The notes under the pieces are model-generated. The model was not told the origin of the DNA. It searched no databases and saw only the letters and a program-made list of their open reading frames with translations. Below are positions 33,217-45,919 of a DNA stretch of 64,000 nt, in pieces. The DNA comes from Malachius bipustulatus (lineage: Eukaryota > Arthropoda > Insecta > Coleoptera > Melyridae): assembly GCA_910589415.1 (NCBI GenBank), contig OU342639.1:10610268-10674267 (forward strand). Reading direction: 5' to 3'. Position 1 is the first letter of the stretch. Every line of letters begins with the position of its first letter. Made by a program: the position numbers and the translations under genes.

Positions 33217-35340
33217 GGCTTGAGCACATGGTAGGTATTACGGGAAAACCAATTTATACTCTAATTCTTATAAAAATGAGAAAAGTTTGGTGATACTTGA
33301 CGTTTTAGATAAAAGAAATAGGGAATTAATCAGTGGCGTGCGGATCAAAAAGTTCTAGGGTGAAAAGTGACAGGTACTAAAATCAGAAACTCCCTGTATA
33401 GGTATGCTAACGTTTGTAAGACTATATCAGTTCATCAGTCTTAACAATAGTGGTAGGATCATTAAAACTGCAATTTTTAATAATTAATTCTAAGCAAAAT
33501 ATCTTTTTACATTAGTATTACTTACAATAGTAATAATAGTACACACAAAAGGACTCCGCGGTTTCAAACTTATTATGAAATATCTAATTAGACATCAAAT
33601 TTTTGCAGTCATGTAGGTATAGTCCAATTATTATAGAAAGGCGAATAAGTTCTTACTGCGCAAAAGGTTTGTTACTGTCTTCGGAGTGAATACTCGTTTA
33701 ACGTCCAATATCAGCAAAATGTTAGTCTCGGTGTCCAGGTGTCCATGTTACAAAAACAGCCAACCAGATAAGGCTGATAAGAGTATCTCTGCCGTTTATC
33801 GAACATGTAAATGCTTAGTGGCGGTGAACTAAGCTCGTTAAAAGATGCGCAGTTCACCCTAGCCTTTTTTCAATATTGTCAACCATAATGGGATGATATG
33901 AAATATAAAGGATGTTTCAGAACTCCCCCTACAAATTTCTAGGATATGTTCCTGGTTCTAAATAAAAGGAAAAGTTCAAATTATGAAGATTGGGCTAAAA
34001 TGCTCCATAAGGTAGCTGGGTCTCATTAAAAGTGGCCCCCAAAATATGGTTTTTATTTAATATCTGCCCTGACGCTACAACAATGAAACTTGTGTGCCAT
34101 GACCTTTAGGACTTATTAATCAGGGGTGGCGCAACTAGAGAGGATGATGTCCATTTCCGCCATATGTATTTTTTTAATCATAAAACTTTCTGGCATTTTC
34201 TTTCTACAGTGTCACACACATAAAGTACGCATCATATGAGGAAAAATTTTCCTTCTCAGTTTAGGAAAATTTTGACTTCGCTTATAGTTTGTGCTTTAAA
34301 AATAATTACAAATGACACATGACATTATAAGGATCTCTTCTGTACCTGATCATATTAATAAAAAAAAAACAAGGAATGGACGTGTCTGTCAAATTTTTGT
34401 CAGATCCGATAACTAATTTCACCACGAACTTCCAAGGAGCCATGGGAAGGGGATGGGCGAACCACCAGCATCCATTGATATAAAATTTTATCAGCCATCT
34501 ATATAATTTTTTATGATTTACTTGCAATCGCATTTTGTACAAGAAAGGGGAAATTCATTAAGGTTGGTGACACACTGGTCTGTGTCTCTATAAACACACT
34601 GGTTAGATTCTCGATAGCATATTAGAAAAGCAATAAAGGAGCATCGGTAAACGTTTCCCAATCTGAAGTGGTAACGTCTTTGTATTCGTCAGGAAAAATG
34701 AAGTGGTTCGCCGAGAGCAGTTGGTGCTCTCAACCACCTACTTTTATTTTTTATACTGCTAGAGAGAGGTTCGCGAACCGCTCGACTCGTCGCATATGTA
34801 CACGCACCTTTTTCAGATTCCCATGAGTTGACTTAGTTTAGCTACTTTCAAGAAATATACAGAAAATATTATTTTCTTAATATTTTTATCATAGATGTCG
34901 CAGCTTACACAAAAAATTAACATAATATTTCTACTTCTACGGGGGAATACATTAGTACCTACTGGATTTACTGCGTAAAAACTGTTTATACAATATAAGT
35001 GCGTACTTCCTGCTGTGCGTTGTAAGAGAATTTATTGAATAAAATATAAGTTAGTCTTGCGACGCGCGCGATTGTAGATGAGGTGCTGTACCATGTTATG
35101 AAGTTGTAGGAAAACTTTTTGTGTTATTGAACTTCATTTGAAATATTTTAAAAGACAATTTCCTAGCTGCAAGCTGCAAGCAAGTATTACCTACGTAAGG
35201 ATGTTTGTAGGTAAGCCATCTTTTACACCCATGATTTAGAAAATTTATTGTCGTCCATTTCTTCTTTTTGTTTGATTTTTGACCACTTCTAGGAAACTTA
35301 ACATTTTTATGTCTTTATTTATGCTTTTTATTGATTTTTC
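33217..35340. other. Gene-free sequence with decayed repeats
   Basis: A CAGTGGCGTGCGGATC-type end is at 33333. A one-armed AAAGGATGTTTCAGAACTCC segment near 33908 resembles the opening of the TA-flanked palindromic MITEs. No genes are recognised. Confidence 0.4.
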
Positions 35341-35749
35341 GGTCATTACGGAGATGAGCGGCATTGGTATAGGGCGATTTGGCTTATACTATCGGATAGC
35401 TTGTGTCTCTAGGAGTATCAAACCATTGAATTTTTGCGCCGGCAAGTAATAGTCGAGAAATAAGGCCTTAAAGTTTCATCCTTGCCCTAATACGCGTATA
35501 TTCGTACATATACGCTCGAACAGGAAGCTCGCACTCCGTCGGACACACGACTATGAGTGCGTGCTTCCCGTTCGAGCGTATATGTACAAACACACGTTAG
35601 GTCAAGGATGACACTTTAAGGCCTTATTTCTCGACTATTACTTGCCGCCGCAAAAATTCAATGGTACCTTGATACTCCTAGAGACACAAGCTATCGGATA
35701 GTATAAGCCATTTCGCCCTATACCCATGCCGCTCATCTCCATAATTACC
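35341..35749. mobile_element. MITE family F, copy 1, near-complete hairpin
   Basis: Ends GGTCATTACGGAGATGAGC and GCTCATCTCCATAATTACC. Almost the whole 409 bp is self-complementary: GGTATAGGGCGA, TACTATCGGATAGC, AAGTAATAGTCGAGAAATAA and CGTTCGAGCG or its counterpart occur in both arms. No 8-bp duplication is visible. Confidence 0.82.
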
Positions 35750-36175
35750 TCTTGAATACTTATGTATTGGTTGAGTTGAGTAGATCATAATTAAGTCTCC
35801 ATGGGAACTCGTGTTTTCGAGATATTCACCTTTGAGGATGGATATCCCCCCCCCCCCTCCTAATAGTTTTAATAGTTTTAGGGAGAAATGGTAAATGAAT
35901 CATTTTTTACGTTTGAAAAGTTGCTTCTGTTGCTGTAGTTACTCTACCCTCTATCTGTTATATAAATCAGCTACTTTGCTATAAGAAATGTTTTGTTTAA
36001 ATCGTCTGGTGTCGAAGCAGAAAAGTAAATGAACATTTTCAGTGCCTCATTTTCTGATACAAAATTATATTCTACATATTTTGGGGTTAGATAAAAAATT
36101 GTTTGCTCGCGGCGACTGTTGTCGGCTTTATTAGTTATACAAATATACAACGTCGTGGTGATAAAGTTTGGAACA

Positions 36176-36222
36176 ATATTCATAATAATAATAATAATTT
36201 TATAATAATAACAATGATAATA
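36176..36222. repeat. AAT-rich microsatellite
   Basis: Imperfect run of ATA/AAT units between two copies of MITE F. Confidence 0.6.
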
Positions 36223-36344
36223 ATGATTATATTTTTCACTTTGACAAGTTATGACGTAAAGTTTTTTATTATGACTTATCTGTTTGTCAAATATGACGTC
36301 ATCGCTTTTTTTTAAATGACAACTGCAATTTTGGTAAATATGTA

Positions 36345-36756
36345 GGTACATTATAGCGGCATGAGTATAGGGCGAGATGGCTTATACTATCGGATAGCTT
36401 GTGTCTCTAGGAGTATCAAGGTACCATTGAATTTTTGCGGCGGCAAGTAATAGTCGAGAAATAAGGCCTCAAAGTTTCATCCTTGCCCTAATACGCGTAT
36501 TCGAACATTATGCGCTCGAACAGGAAGCACGCTCTCCATCGTCGTGTGTCCGACGGAGAAGCGAGCTTCCTGTTCGAGCGCATAATGTTCGAAAACACGT
36601 ATTAGGGCAAGGATGACACTTTAAGGCCTTATATCTCGACTATTACTTGCCGCCGCAAAAATTCAATGGTACCTTGATACTCCTAGAGACACAAGCTATC
36701 CGATATAGTATAAGCCATTTCGCCCTATACCCATGCCGCTCATTTCAATAATCACC
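36345..36756. mobile_element. MITE family F, copy 2
   Basis: This is the same hairpin as 35341-35749, from the AGCGGCATGAGTATAGGGCG arm to the mirrored arm ending TTTCAATAATCACC. The centre differs: ATTATGCGCTCGAACAGGAAG and its inverse replace the ATATACGCTCGAAC of copy 1. The substitution is mirrored in both arms. Confidence 0.82.
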
Positions 36757-37109
36757 CATAATAATAAAATATAACATAATATATTCCCCATATTCCCCTA
36801 TATTAATCCATCAATTAGGTACACACCTTTAAGCTTTAAGTCTCTGTGATTGATACAATAATAAAACATTAGTCGAGACACAAGTTTTTTTTTTGAGACA
36901 GAAATCATATAATATGAGTTGTAATATTAAAATTAATGTATTTTCCAGTTGAAACTGATAAATAAATAACAAAATAATCTCTTGAAATCATAGTTGATTC
37001 CGGGCTGTTTTTCCGTGGTCCGTGGAGTGAAAGCGTCGCTTGCTGATGATGTCTACCGCAGCTGTAGACAAAACTTCTTAAAAAGTGTTGAAAAAGTTGA
37101 CAAGTTTTT

Positions 37110-37163
37110 ACACACACTACGCCCTAGGACGATTAAATATACGCACTAGCGCATAGTCTGTGT
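37110..37163. repeat. Hairpin a, orphan copy outside the array
   Basis: Arms ACACACACTACGCCCTAG and CTAGCGCATAGTCTGTGT pair at 15 of 18 positions around the array loop sequence ACGATTAAATATACG. The stem sequence differs from the array copies, whose outer stem is ACATTTAG. Flanks GGAAACAATG and TTTCGATGTTTCCTGTGAAT (37274-37293) also recur in the array, so this is a diverged monomer. Confidence 0.8.
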
Positions 37164-37701
37164 GGAAACAATGTCGCCCCTCTCTTGATTTTGATATTCC
37201 TTCTACGATTTTGATAATTCTTCTACATTAAAACTGTTCAAACTTTTTGTACTTTCGCAGTAGCGGACATGTTTTCGATGTTTCCTGTGAATAAAGTTTC
37301 AAAATATTCGACAAAAAAAAAAAACATGGTTTACACAATTGAGGTTTAAATTTCCAAAACGGCATGAAATAGGTACAAATAAAAATTATTTATTATACAG
37401 GGTGTTTCTTAATTAATAACATGCTAAAATTTCAGGATGAACGTATGTCCGCAACGGCTTAAATTTTTTTCTACAGGGTGTTGTACCTATGTGTTAATAG
37501 AATGTAAAACCACATATTTTAATTGGCATATTTTTCATATTGCTCCAACAGTGACGTCCCTGCAAACATGTCCTCTGACACTTTTTACAAAAAATTTGAT
37601 GCGCCATGCACTGATGGTATTTTGCCTTGAGGATTTTTTTCTGATTAGGCTGATCAATTCTACATGATTTATTAAAACAATTAAATTAAAATTACTTATA
37701 A

Positions 37702-38275
37702 GGTAATTGTATACATCCGCGGCTCCTACGTTTCATCAATTTTTTCGGGACCGAGGAGCGAAACAGGGGTGCTGGGTGGGTAAGAAGCTAAAAACAACCA
37801 TTGCAAACTAATATCAAGGTCACCACTAAGGCCTCTTTGGCACTACGGTCGAATTTCTATTTTTTTTTTCACTTTCAGGGCAAGGAATATCTTCGAGATT
37901 AATAATAGCACAGTTTTTATTTTGAATTTTGCATTTATTTTGCATTTATATTCCAAAATACGCGACATCGCTCGCTATTATATTCCGACTACGTTTGCAT
38001 GCATTGTATGTTGCGTATGTTACCAGACCGGCTCTGGTGTTGATATTACGAGTTTCCGCCGTCCACTCGACACTCTGACCTTGCATGTTTATTGTGATTT
38101 TCGCTGTTCTAAACAGGCCCGCACTCAGGAAGACCTTCTTTTGATGCCCTTTTGTTCGCTTATCTTTCATTTGCAAAGCAAATTAATACCTTCCTGGTGT
38201 TACTATAGGTATGTCCTTCACCCCTATATAGGTGCCATAGTGAAACTGTAGGAGCCGCGGATGTATATAATGACC
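37702..38275. mobile_element. MITE family E, copy 2
   Basis: Ends GGTAATTGTATACATCCGC and GCGGATGTATATAATGACC. The body is shared with 58303-59965 (GGGTGCTGGGTGGGTAAG, GCAAGGAA). There is no obvious 8-bp duplication. It supplies the uninterrupted end that proves where a palindromic element entered copy 3. Confidence 0.82.
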
Positions 38276-38574
38276 CATATTTTTTCTAATTGAAACATGT
38301 GGTTTTATGTCCTATTGAGACATGCCAAAATTAAGACATGCCAAAATTTAAAAAAAAAACTATCTAAACTATCTTTGTAGATAATAAAAAATAACTCTTG
38401 AAAAAAATTAACCTCTTGTAGAAAAAAAAAATAATCCGCTGCTGTTATACAGGGTTGCTCATTTAGTGCATCAAAGTAGCTTTACTACTAGAATTTCAAA
38501 TAATAATAATAAAAAGCAAATTCCGTTAGATCATGTACGACTCGCCCTATTTTCTAAAAATATTTTTGTATATA

Positions 38575-39183
38575 CAGGGTGTTTCGTAACACGAGGATGA
38601 ACCTGACATACATTTTTTTAAATGGGACACCCCATATATTATTGCATTTTCAGATTGTCTGGGAAAATGTAATAACAATGGCATGTGTATAGTTGCAGTA
38701 TAAATTGAGTAGGCTATGAGTTATAAACAAGTGAAAATCGCAATTTTTGAAGCTTAAGGCCCTGTACAACGAAAACGGCTCAAGATAGAGAAAAACGGCT
38801 TACATGTCCCTATTTTAACTTTTCATGAGGTATCTCATTATGCAGTTGAAATGTTTATACAGAGTGATGAAAAATCTGATAATTTTCACCACCCTGTAAA
38901 AAGATTTCATCCACATCATGGGATAGTACATGAAAAGTTAAAATAGGAACATGTAAGCCGATTTCTGATATCTTGAGCTGTTTTCTTGATGGTAAATGAC
39001 TTTAAAGTTGAACAATTGTGATTTTCACTTGTTTATAACTCATAGCCTACTCAATTTATACTGGCAACTATAAATACCATTGTTATTACATTTTCCCAGA
39101 CAATCTGAAAATGCAATAATATATGGGGTGTCCCATTTAAAAAAATGTATGTCAGGTTCATCCTCGTGTTACGAAACACCCTG
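38575..39183. mobile_element. Palindromic MITE P2 (inside P1)
   Basis: The 609 bp element has ends CAGGGTGTTTCGTAACACG and CGTGTTACGAAACACCCTG, flanked by TA on both sides. It includes a core (GGGACACCCCATATATTATT, GATTGTCTGGGAAAATGTAA) shared with P5 and P6. The TA duplication suggests Tc1/mariner mobilisation. Confidence 0.87.
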
Positions 39184-39187
39184 TATA

Positions 39188-39726
39188 CAAGGTGTCCAGG
39201 TATGAGTGTAAGAGCTACACGTGGCGACCTTCCTTGGACTATTTTGAGTAAAAAATCTTAATACAATAATGCTCTAAACGTCTTCACGGTGCCACACGAG
39301 GTCATCAAAGTTAGAAATTCTGGGTCACAAATATGCATATTATTGAACTTCTGTTTCCTTTTGCAGTTACGGTTAACATTTTTAAAGACTTTTGCAAAGT
39401 CTTATTGCACTGAATTTTCGTAACAGTGCAATTATTAACTTTTTTAACATTTCTAAAAAAAAAATAGGAAATGTTAAAAAAGTTAATAATTGCACTGTTA
39501 CGAAAATTAAATGAAATAAGACTTTGCAAAAGTCTTTGAAAATGTTAACCGTAACTGCAAAAGGAAACAGAAGTTCAATAATATGCATATATATTTGTGA
39601 CCCAGAATTTCGAACTTTGATGACCTCGTGTGGCACCGTGAAGAGGTTTAGAGTAAGATTTTTTACTCAAAATAGTCCAAGGAAGGTCGCCACGTGTAGC
39701 TCTTACACTCATACCTGGACACCCTG
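39188..39726. mobile_element. Palindromic MITE P3 (inside P1, next to P2)
   Basis: The 539 bp element has ends CAAGGTGTCCAGGTATGAG and CTCATACCTGGACACCCTG, with TA at 39186-39187 and 39727-39728. Nearly the whole element pairs with itself around AAAAAAAAATAGGAAATG near 39455-39475. Confidence 0.87.
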
Positions 39727-40338
39727 TAATAAAAAAATATTTTTAGGAAATAGGGCGAGTCGTATACGGTCGAACGGAATATGCATTTTATTATTATTAT
39801 TTGAAATTCTAGTAGTAAAGCTACTTTGATGCACTAATGAGCAATCCTGTATATAATGTATATTAACAATTTTTCTTCTTAAACTGACACCTCGAAGTTA
39901 TAGCACGTTCTTAAGAAACATGCTAAATATACTGTAAACATGCGTACCTATATACTCTAAACATTTCTGATTACCCACACATATCGGCAGAAAAGCAAAA
40001 AAAAAAACAGGTGGGAAAAGGATGCAAAAAATTAAAATGGAAGATGGGAAACGACATATGTGATTAAGATGATATACTAATTTAGTTTTTATTTCTAACT
40101 ATGTACATATAGATGAATAACCAATTATTCTTCTATAAAACGCCAATTTCCGCACCACCCAAAAGGTATATATAGCACACAGGGCGCGTTTTTTTTAGAT
40201 TTTTTTTTCAATAACGGCCACCCCTGGGCCTAAGCCCTAAAAAGACTCAAAAATATATTCTTGGAGTAAAATAAATTCGGTTCCTTTAATATAATCTTCG
40301 TTTCCTGGCAAGATGGGTGAAAAGGTTCAAAAGTTTAT

Positions 40339-40396
40339 ACATTTAGCGCCGGCCATCTAGGTACGATTAAATATACGCAGACACCCGGGATAAATG
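40339..40396. repeat. Hairpin b
   Basis: ACATTTAGCGCCGG opens and CCCGGGATAAATG closes the stem around CGATTAAATATACG; inner pairing is weak in this copy. Confidence 0.7.
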
Positions 40397-41140
40397 ATAT
40401 GAAAACAATCTACTTCAGTAGCGTAGCTTGAGATTTGGGGCCAAAAACATTTGGCGGGGCGGCTCTCTTAAAGTTTTCTTCATTGGTGGTTCGTGGATTA
40501 GGTGCAGAACAAGTCGAAATAAATCAAAAGTTGCATATTATACCTACATAATAAATTGGGTGAACAACCTCCAGGGTGTTTGGGGGATACTCCATACCAA
40601 CAACAACAAAGGGGGGTTAGGGCGTCTACCCCCGGAAAATTTTTCAGAAAAGAGATAAGAGATACAGGTTCGGTTTAATTTAAGAAAAGATGCGCACAAA
40701 ATGTGGCCATGTCGGAAATATCCTGAAAAAACTGAAAAACTTTCTTATTTTTGCCATATCTTTTTTTTATTTTTTAATCATTGGAATAAGTCAAAATTCA
40801 GCTCAACAATTCAAAAAATTAAGAATTAAAATTCTTCGAATCAAACTAAAACTAAAAGAATCAAACTAAAACTAAAAGAATCAAACTAAAAATCAAACTG
40901 AAATTCATCTGAATAAAAAAGAAGAATTCAGAAGGAAAATCTTCTTGAATATTACAGAAGAGCGCTAATTTCCACACCACCCAAGAGGTATAGCGCGTGG
41001 CGCGTTTTTTTTAACGTGGTCTCCCCTGAGAGGCCTAATCCACGGAGAAACTTTATGATATACGCTTACAGTAAAATAAATTATATTATTTGGTAATCTT
41101 CGTTTCGTGCAAGATTTTACGAAAATGTTCGAACGATTTT

Positions 41141-41195
41141 ACATTTAGCGCCAGGTGAGTACGATTAAATATACGCAGACACATGGACTAAATGT
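41141..41195. repeat. Hairpin c
   Basis: ACATTTAGCGCCAGGTGAGT and CAGACACATGGACTAAATGT surround the loop CGATTAAATATACG. Confidence 0.75.
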
Positions 41196-41867
41196 GAGAA
41201 CAATCAACTTCTTTTCTTGTTTACCTCTTTAACTTCTCAACTTCTTCTCACTGTTCTCGATATCTGGAAAGAAATGTAAAGTGAATCTAACGAAGTGAAT
41301 CTAAGTACCTAACAGAATCTAAAGCATCACTTCCCATAAAAACGCATTTTTCCCACTCTCTCACCAATCAAATGGATAAATTTTATAGGAATTTTTCACA
41401 CGCTACAAAAATTCGAAAATCAGAGTCTTTTGAGAGAAAATTAAATTAAAACATTTGGCAACAGTGCCATGTGGTAATGAATCACAATCCTTGAGAGAGG
41501 AATTGAGAATAACGAAGAGTGGGCCGGATAATATTGAGTCACCCAATGTGGTATAGATAGATAGATAGAAGCTGACATAGAACAATCTTCATTTGCATGC
41601 ACTTTTACATTTTAATTTTGGATTCTTCCATAACGAGGAAACTATAACTAATCCATGGAGAAACTCAAAAATATCCATTCCTCGCTTGCGCCATGGGGAT
41701 CAATAATAAAAATAAACTAGAGAATCTCTAATGAACTAAGAAAGGGTTACATAATAATTATGTTCTCAGATTCGCTAATGACTTCCCGATTAGTCATACG
41801 CAGAAATAATAATAAATAAATAATCTTCGTTTCCTGGCAAGATCGGTGAAAAGGTTCGAAAGTTTAT

Positions 41868-41922
41868 TCATTTAGCATTTGCTCTCTACGATTAAATATA
41901 CGTAGACAACAAAACTAAATGT
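41868..41922. repeat. Hairpin d
   Basis: TCATTTAGCATTTGCTCTCT and AGACAACAAAACTAAATGT surround the standard loop; GTAGA pairs with TCTCT-side bases next to the loop. Confidence 0.7.
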
Positions 41923-42733
41923 GAAAACAATCGACTTGACGCTTTTCTTCTCGCACAGTTATCGGTATCTGGAAAAGAATGACTGAAAGAAAAGTAAAAC
42001 TTACAGAATCTAAAATAATTGAAATGCGAATGGCGAAGCCTGTTCACATTAATTTCCTTAGAATGTTTTCAGTCGCTACAAGAAGTCGAAAATCAGAGAA
42101 ATCTCTTTTAACATAAAACTTGGCAACAGAGATGAAACATTTGGCAACAGTGTAATGTGATAATGAGTCAAAATTATAGGGAGAGGAATTGAGAGTAACG
42201 AAGATTTTGAGAGTCACCCAATGAGGGAACAAAAGAAGATGTATGTTGCAAGATGAGATTACACAATTTTCATTCGAACTTTTACATTTTATTAGATTTT
42301 TCCATAGCGTGGTCTGATTTCCCCCGACAGACCCTATCAGGTAAAAACTCCGAAGGTTTACCAATACTCGCATTGTCGGAGGGATAATACATTGTCCATC
42401 TTCAAGAGAGGTGACAAGGAAACTACTTACAATTGTGGGCTACCCTGCTTGTATCGAGAAAATTGGCTTAAAAAAAGCAGTTTCAAAGTAAAAAAAAAAA
42501 TGTTATTTGGTAGGAGGTTTTCGAGATCTGGCCATGGAAAATTACAAGTTGTTGGCGCGATGTCAACACATTTTTTGAAAATCAGTGAAATTCCATCCAC
42601 GTTAAAAAATATTTTTGGAGAGGTTGGGATGAATTTGTTGATCGATAAAAAGTTAAAAAATTGAATTTCATCGATTCAGACCCAAAAGGTATGAATTTGG
42701 ATAAAAACGAAGTCTTCTAGAATATTACAGAAG

Positions 42734-43612
42734 AGCGCTAAATTCCACACCACCCAAGAGGTATAGCGCGTGGCGCGGTTTTTTTAACGTGGTCTCCCCT
42801 GAGAGGCCTAATCCACTGAGAAACTTTGTGATATACGCTAACAGTAAAATAAATTATATTATTTGATAATCTTCGTTTCGTGCGATTTTTGAGGAAAATG
42901 TTCGAACGTTTTTACATTTAGTCCGTGTGCCTACGATTAAATATACGCAGACACCCGGACTAAATATTAAAAACAAACAACTTGGTGCTTTCATTCTGTT
43001 TTCTCACTTTCCACGAGCTCTGAAAAGTGTAGGTAATTGCGATTTTAAGTATACCCACCGAACCAACACAAATAATTGTAAATGAGAATTTTTGAGAATA
43101 TTTACAATAGTTTCTTAAAAAATAGTTGCACTTAACACTAAGAAGCACTTAAGACTAAGAATAAAAAATCAGAACGTATGAGCTTCACTCGTTCGTCCAT
43201 CTTCTGTTTACTTTCTTCTCAAAGTAAGCAAATTTCTCACCAAATATATCAAGTGGCGCTCTGTATTACGATTATAAAGCACGTAATTGCAAAGCTCACT
43301 TGCTGTATCTAATGAAATAAACATTTTGAAACTTATTTCCTCTCTTCGTAGTAATCCTTCATTGTAGTGAAGTTTCGTGCGATTCGAAAAAAAATCATTC
43401 CGTAAACGCGGTGGAGGTACTAAAATGTCCAAGAATAAAAGAAATGCAATTGAAAATTTATTCAAGATACTGTCACTTTCATTCATATCTGCAAAGAAGG
43501 ATAAAAACTGTTGGAAAAAAACGAGAAAAACAAAAATTATAGAGCCATGTGATTTAAAAGATTCAAATTTAGATTTTTTCAAATACATGTATAGCTTTTC
43601 TAGAATATAGAA
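42734..43612 (+). repeat. Half-size unit (cap, hairpin, module 1), copy 1
   Basis: 879 bp from cap to the next, diverged cap. It matches the 884 bp unit at 45920-46803. Confidence 0.78.
42914..42966. repeat. Hairpin e
   Basis: ACATTTAGTCCGTGTGCC and GACACCCGGACTAAAT pair through TAGTCCG/CGGACTA and GTGT/ACAC. Confidence 0.8.
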
Positions 43613-43647
43613 AAGGGGTAATTTCCACACAGCCCAAGAGGTATATA

Positions 43648-44278
43648 CAGGATGATTGATTGAAACGCCACATTAGAGAAAGTTCGACTTCCAAGAAATG
43701 ATCTAGGAATCTGAAATTTGGAACTTAGCAACACACCTAATAACGAGTCAAAATGAAATATTACCAAGATGGGAGAACACTTAAAAATGCCGAAAGCAAT
43801 TATCAACTTTGTTTTTTTAAATGGGACACCCCATATATTTTTGCATTTTCAGATTGTCTGAGAAAATGTAATAACAATGGTGCTTATAGTTGTATTTTAA
43901 ATTGAGTAGGCCATGAGTTAATATAAACAAGTGAAAATCGTGATATTCCAACTTTAAAGACATTTACCACGAAAACGGCTCCAGATATCAGAAAACGGCT
44001 TACATGTCTCTATATTAACTTTTCATCCGGTATCCTACTGTATAGTGGAAATGTTTATACAGGGTGATGAAAAATCTGTCAATTTTCACCACCTTGTATA
44101 AACATTTCAACTGCATAATTGGATGCCTTATAAAAAGTTAAGATAGGGACATGTAAGCCGTTTTCTAATATCTGGAGCCGTTTTCGTGGTAAATGTCTTT
44201 AAAAGTTCCAATTTTCAGATTCCTAGATCATTTGGAAGTCGAACTTTTTCTAATGTGGCGTTTCAATCAATCACCCTG
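43648..44278. mobile_element. Palindromic MITE P5, inserted in a cap module
   Basis: The 631 bp element has ends CAGGATGATTGATTGAAACG and TTTCAATCAATCACCCTG, with TA at 43646-43647 and 44279-44280. It shares the core GGGACACCCCATATATTTTT with P2. It interrupts the cap at GGTATA. Confidence 0.86.
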
Positions 44279-44423
44279 TATATTTCACCCCCCCCCTTTT
44301 TTTTTTAACGTGGTATCCCGTGACGGAGAAACTCTATAATATGCGGTTGCAGTAAAATAAATTCTGTTATTAAGGAATCTTCGTCCCCTGGAAAGATTTG
44401 ACGAAAATGTTCGAAAGTTTTAT

Positions 44424-44479
44424 ACATTTAACCCCGCCAGATAACGATCAAGTAAACGTAATCCGCCAGGGCTAAATGT
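44424..44479. repeat. Hairpin f, variant loop
   Basis: ACATTTAACCCCGCCAGAT and ATCCGCCAGGGCTAAATGT surround CGATCAAGTAAACG. Stem and loop both differ from the common type; hairpin l differs from it by one base. Confidence 0.8.
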
Positions 44480-45919
44480 GAAAACAATCAACTTGACGCT
44501 TTCATTCTGTTTTCTCACTGCCCATGAGATCTGAAAAGTGTAATTATAAATTTAATCGTGCCGACCGAGCCAACACAAATAATAAATGTAATGTGAATTT
44601 CTGAGACTGTTTACAATAATTTCTTAAAAGATAGTTGCACTTAAGACTGTAAGAATAAAAAATCAGAACGTAGGTACCTATAAGCTTCTCTCGTTCGTCC
44701 ATCTTCTTTAAAGTAAGCAGATTTTCTCACCAAATATATCAAGCGCCGTTCTGTAATACGATTATAAATCACGTAATTACAGAACTCCACTTGCTGTATC
44801 TAATGAAACAAACTGCTTTAAACTTTGTTTCTCTTCATATGTAGTTAATCGCCTTCATGATTTCGATGTTTCCTGTGAATGCGGTTATAAAATAATCGGA
44901 AAAAATCTATCTTTCAGTAGACAAGGTTAAGGTTGACGAAAAAAATGCAAGAAAGCAAAAAAGTGAAGAGACGTGATTTAGAGGTTTTAGATTTCACGGC
45001 TCATACTTCCAGAATCTTTCACAAATATCTAGTTCGACATATAAATTCCTCTGACAACTATGCACATTGCCGTTTATAAAACAATTTCTTCACTTAAAAC
45101 AAACAATATTATTATAAAAAATCGGTGGAAAAACTCTTCTCATTTTGTCCGTTTTCGTTCTGTTGTCTTCCTCCGAAAATGAGTTTTCCTTTAAGAAACA
45201 ACAATGGAAAGTGTTCCACAAAATAAAACAGACTCACACAAAAGTTAACAAGTCAAAATTTACAGTTTTTAAGACCGTTGAAGCCGCAAAATAGAAATAG
45301 GCGAAGACTCGATTGCTTATAGTAGAAGAGGCTCTATGTTTCAGACATATCAACACGAAACATTCAAATGATTTGGAGGAATATATAAAAGCAAAGAAAC
45401 AGACGAAAAAAGACATGAAAAAGAAAAAGTGAAAGATAGGAACAGACTCTTGGGAATATAGAACAGTATCTACGACGAATACAAGAAGTTCTGAAACATA
45501 GATGAAGAAAAGGTATATCTAATGAAAAATTGTCGGAGGGATGATACATTGTCCCATCTTCAAGAGAGGTGATAAGGAAACTACTTAAAATTGTGGGTTT
45601 CCCTGCCAGTATCGAGAAATATTGATTCAAAAAAAGCAGTTCAAAATGAAAGCAAAGAAAAAACTGTTATTTGGTAGGAGGTTTTCGAGATCTGGCCATG
45701 AAATTACGACAAGTTAGCACGATGTCAACCCATTTTCACACTGTCAACATTTTTTAGAAAATCAGTGAAATTACATCCACGTTAGAAAAGATTTTTGAAG
45801 AGGTTGGGATGAATTTGTTGATCGAAAAAAAATAAAAAATTGAATTTCATCGACTCAGGCTAAGAGGAAGGAATCTGGATAAAAAAGAAAGGAGGAAATC
45901 TTCTAGAAAATTACAGAAG

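Larger units (their letters stand above)
38450..39849. mobile_element. Palindromic MITE P1 carrying P2 and P3 inside
   Basis: Outer arms CAGGGTTGCTCATTTAGTGC and GCACTAATGAGCAATCCTG continue inward through AAAGTAGCTTTACTACTAG and GACTCGCCCTATTTTCTA. TA flanks both ends (38448-38449 and 39850-39851). The centre has been hit by two further palindromes lying side by side, P2 and P3. Confidence 0.85.
40961..42733 (+). repeat. Higher-order unit copy 1 (cap, hairpin, module 3, hairpin, module 2)
   Basis: The unit is 1773 bp from cap to cap. It has the same module order as 50548-52323, which is 1776 bp. It includes a GATA-type microsatellite at about 41558-41572. Confidence 0.82.

Noticed and set aside
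43208..43630. 140-codon minus-strand frame in array module 1, with related frames at 46480-46677 and 57820-58023
   Set aside because: The copies are interrupted at different points by frameshifts, share no known domain, and vary at all codon positions, so I see no sign of coding constraint.
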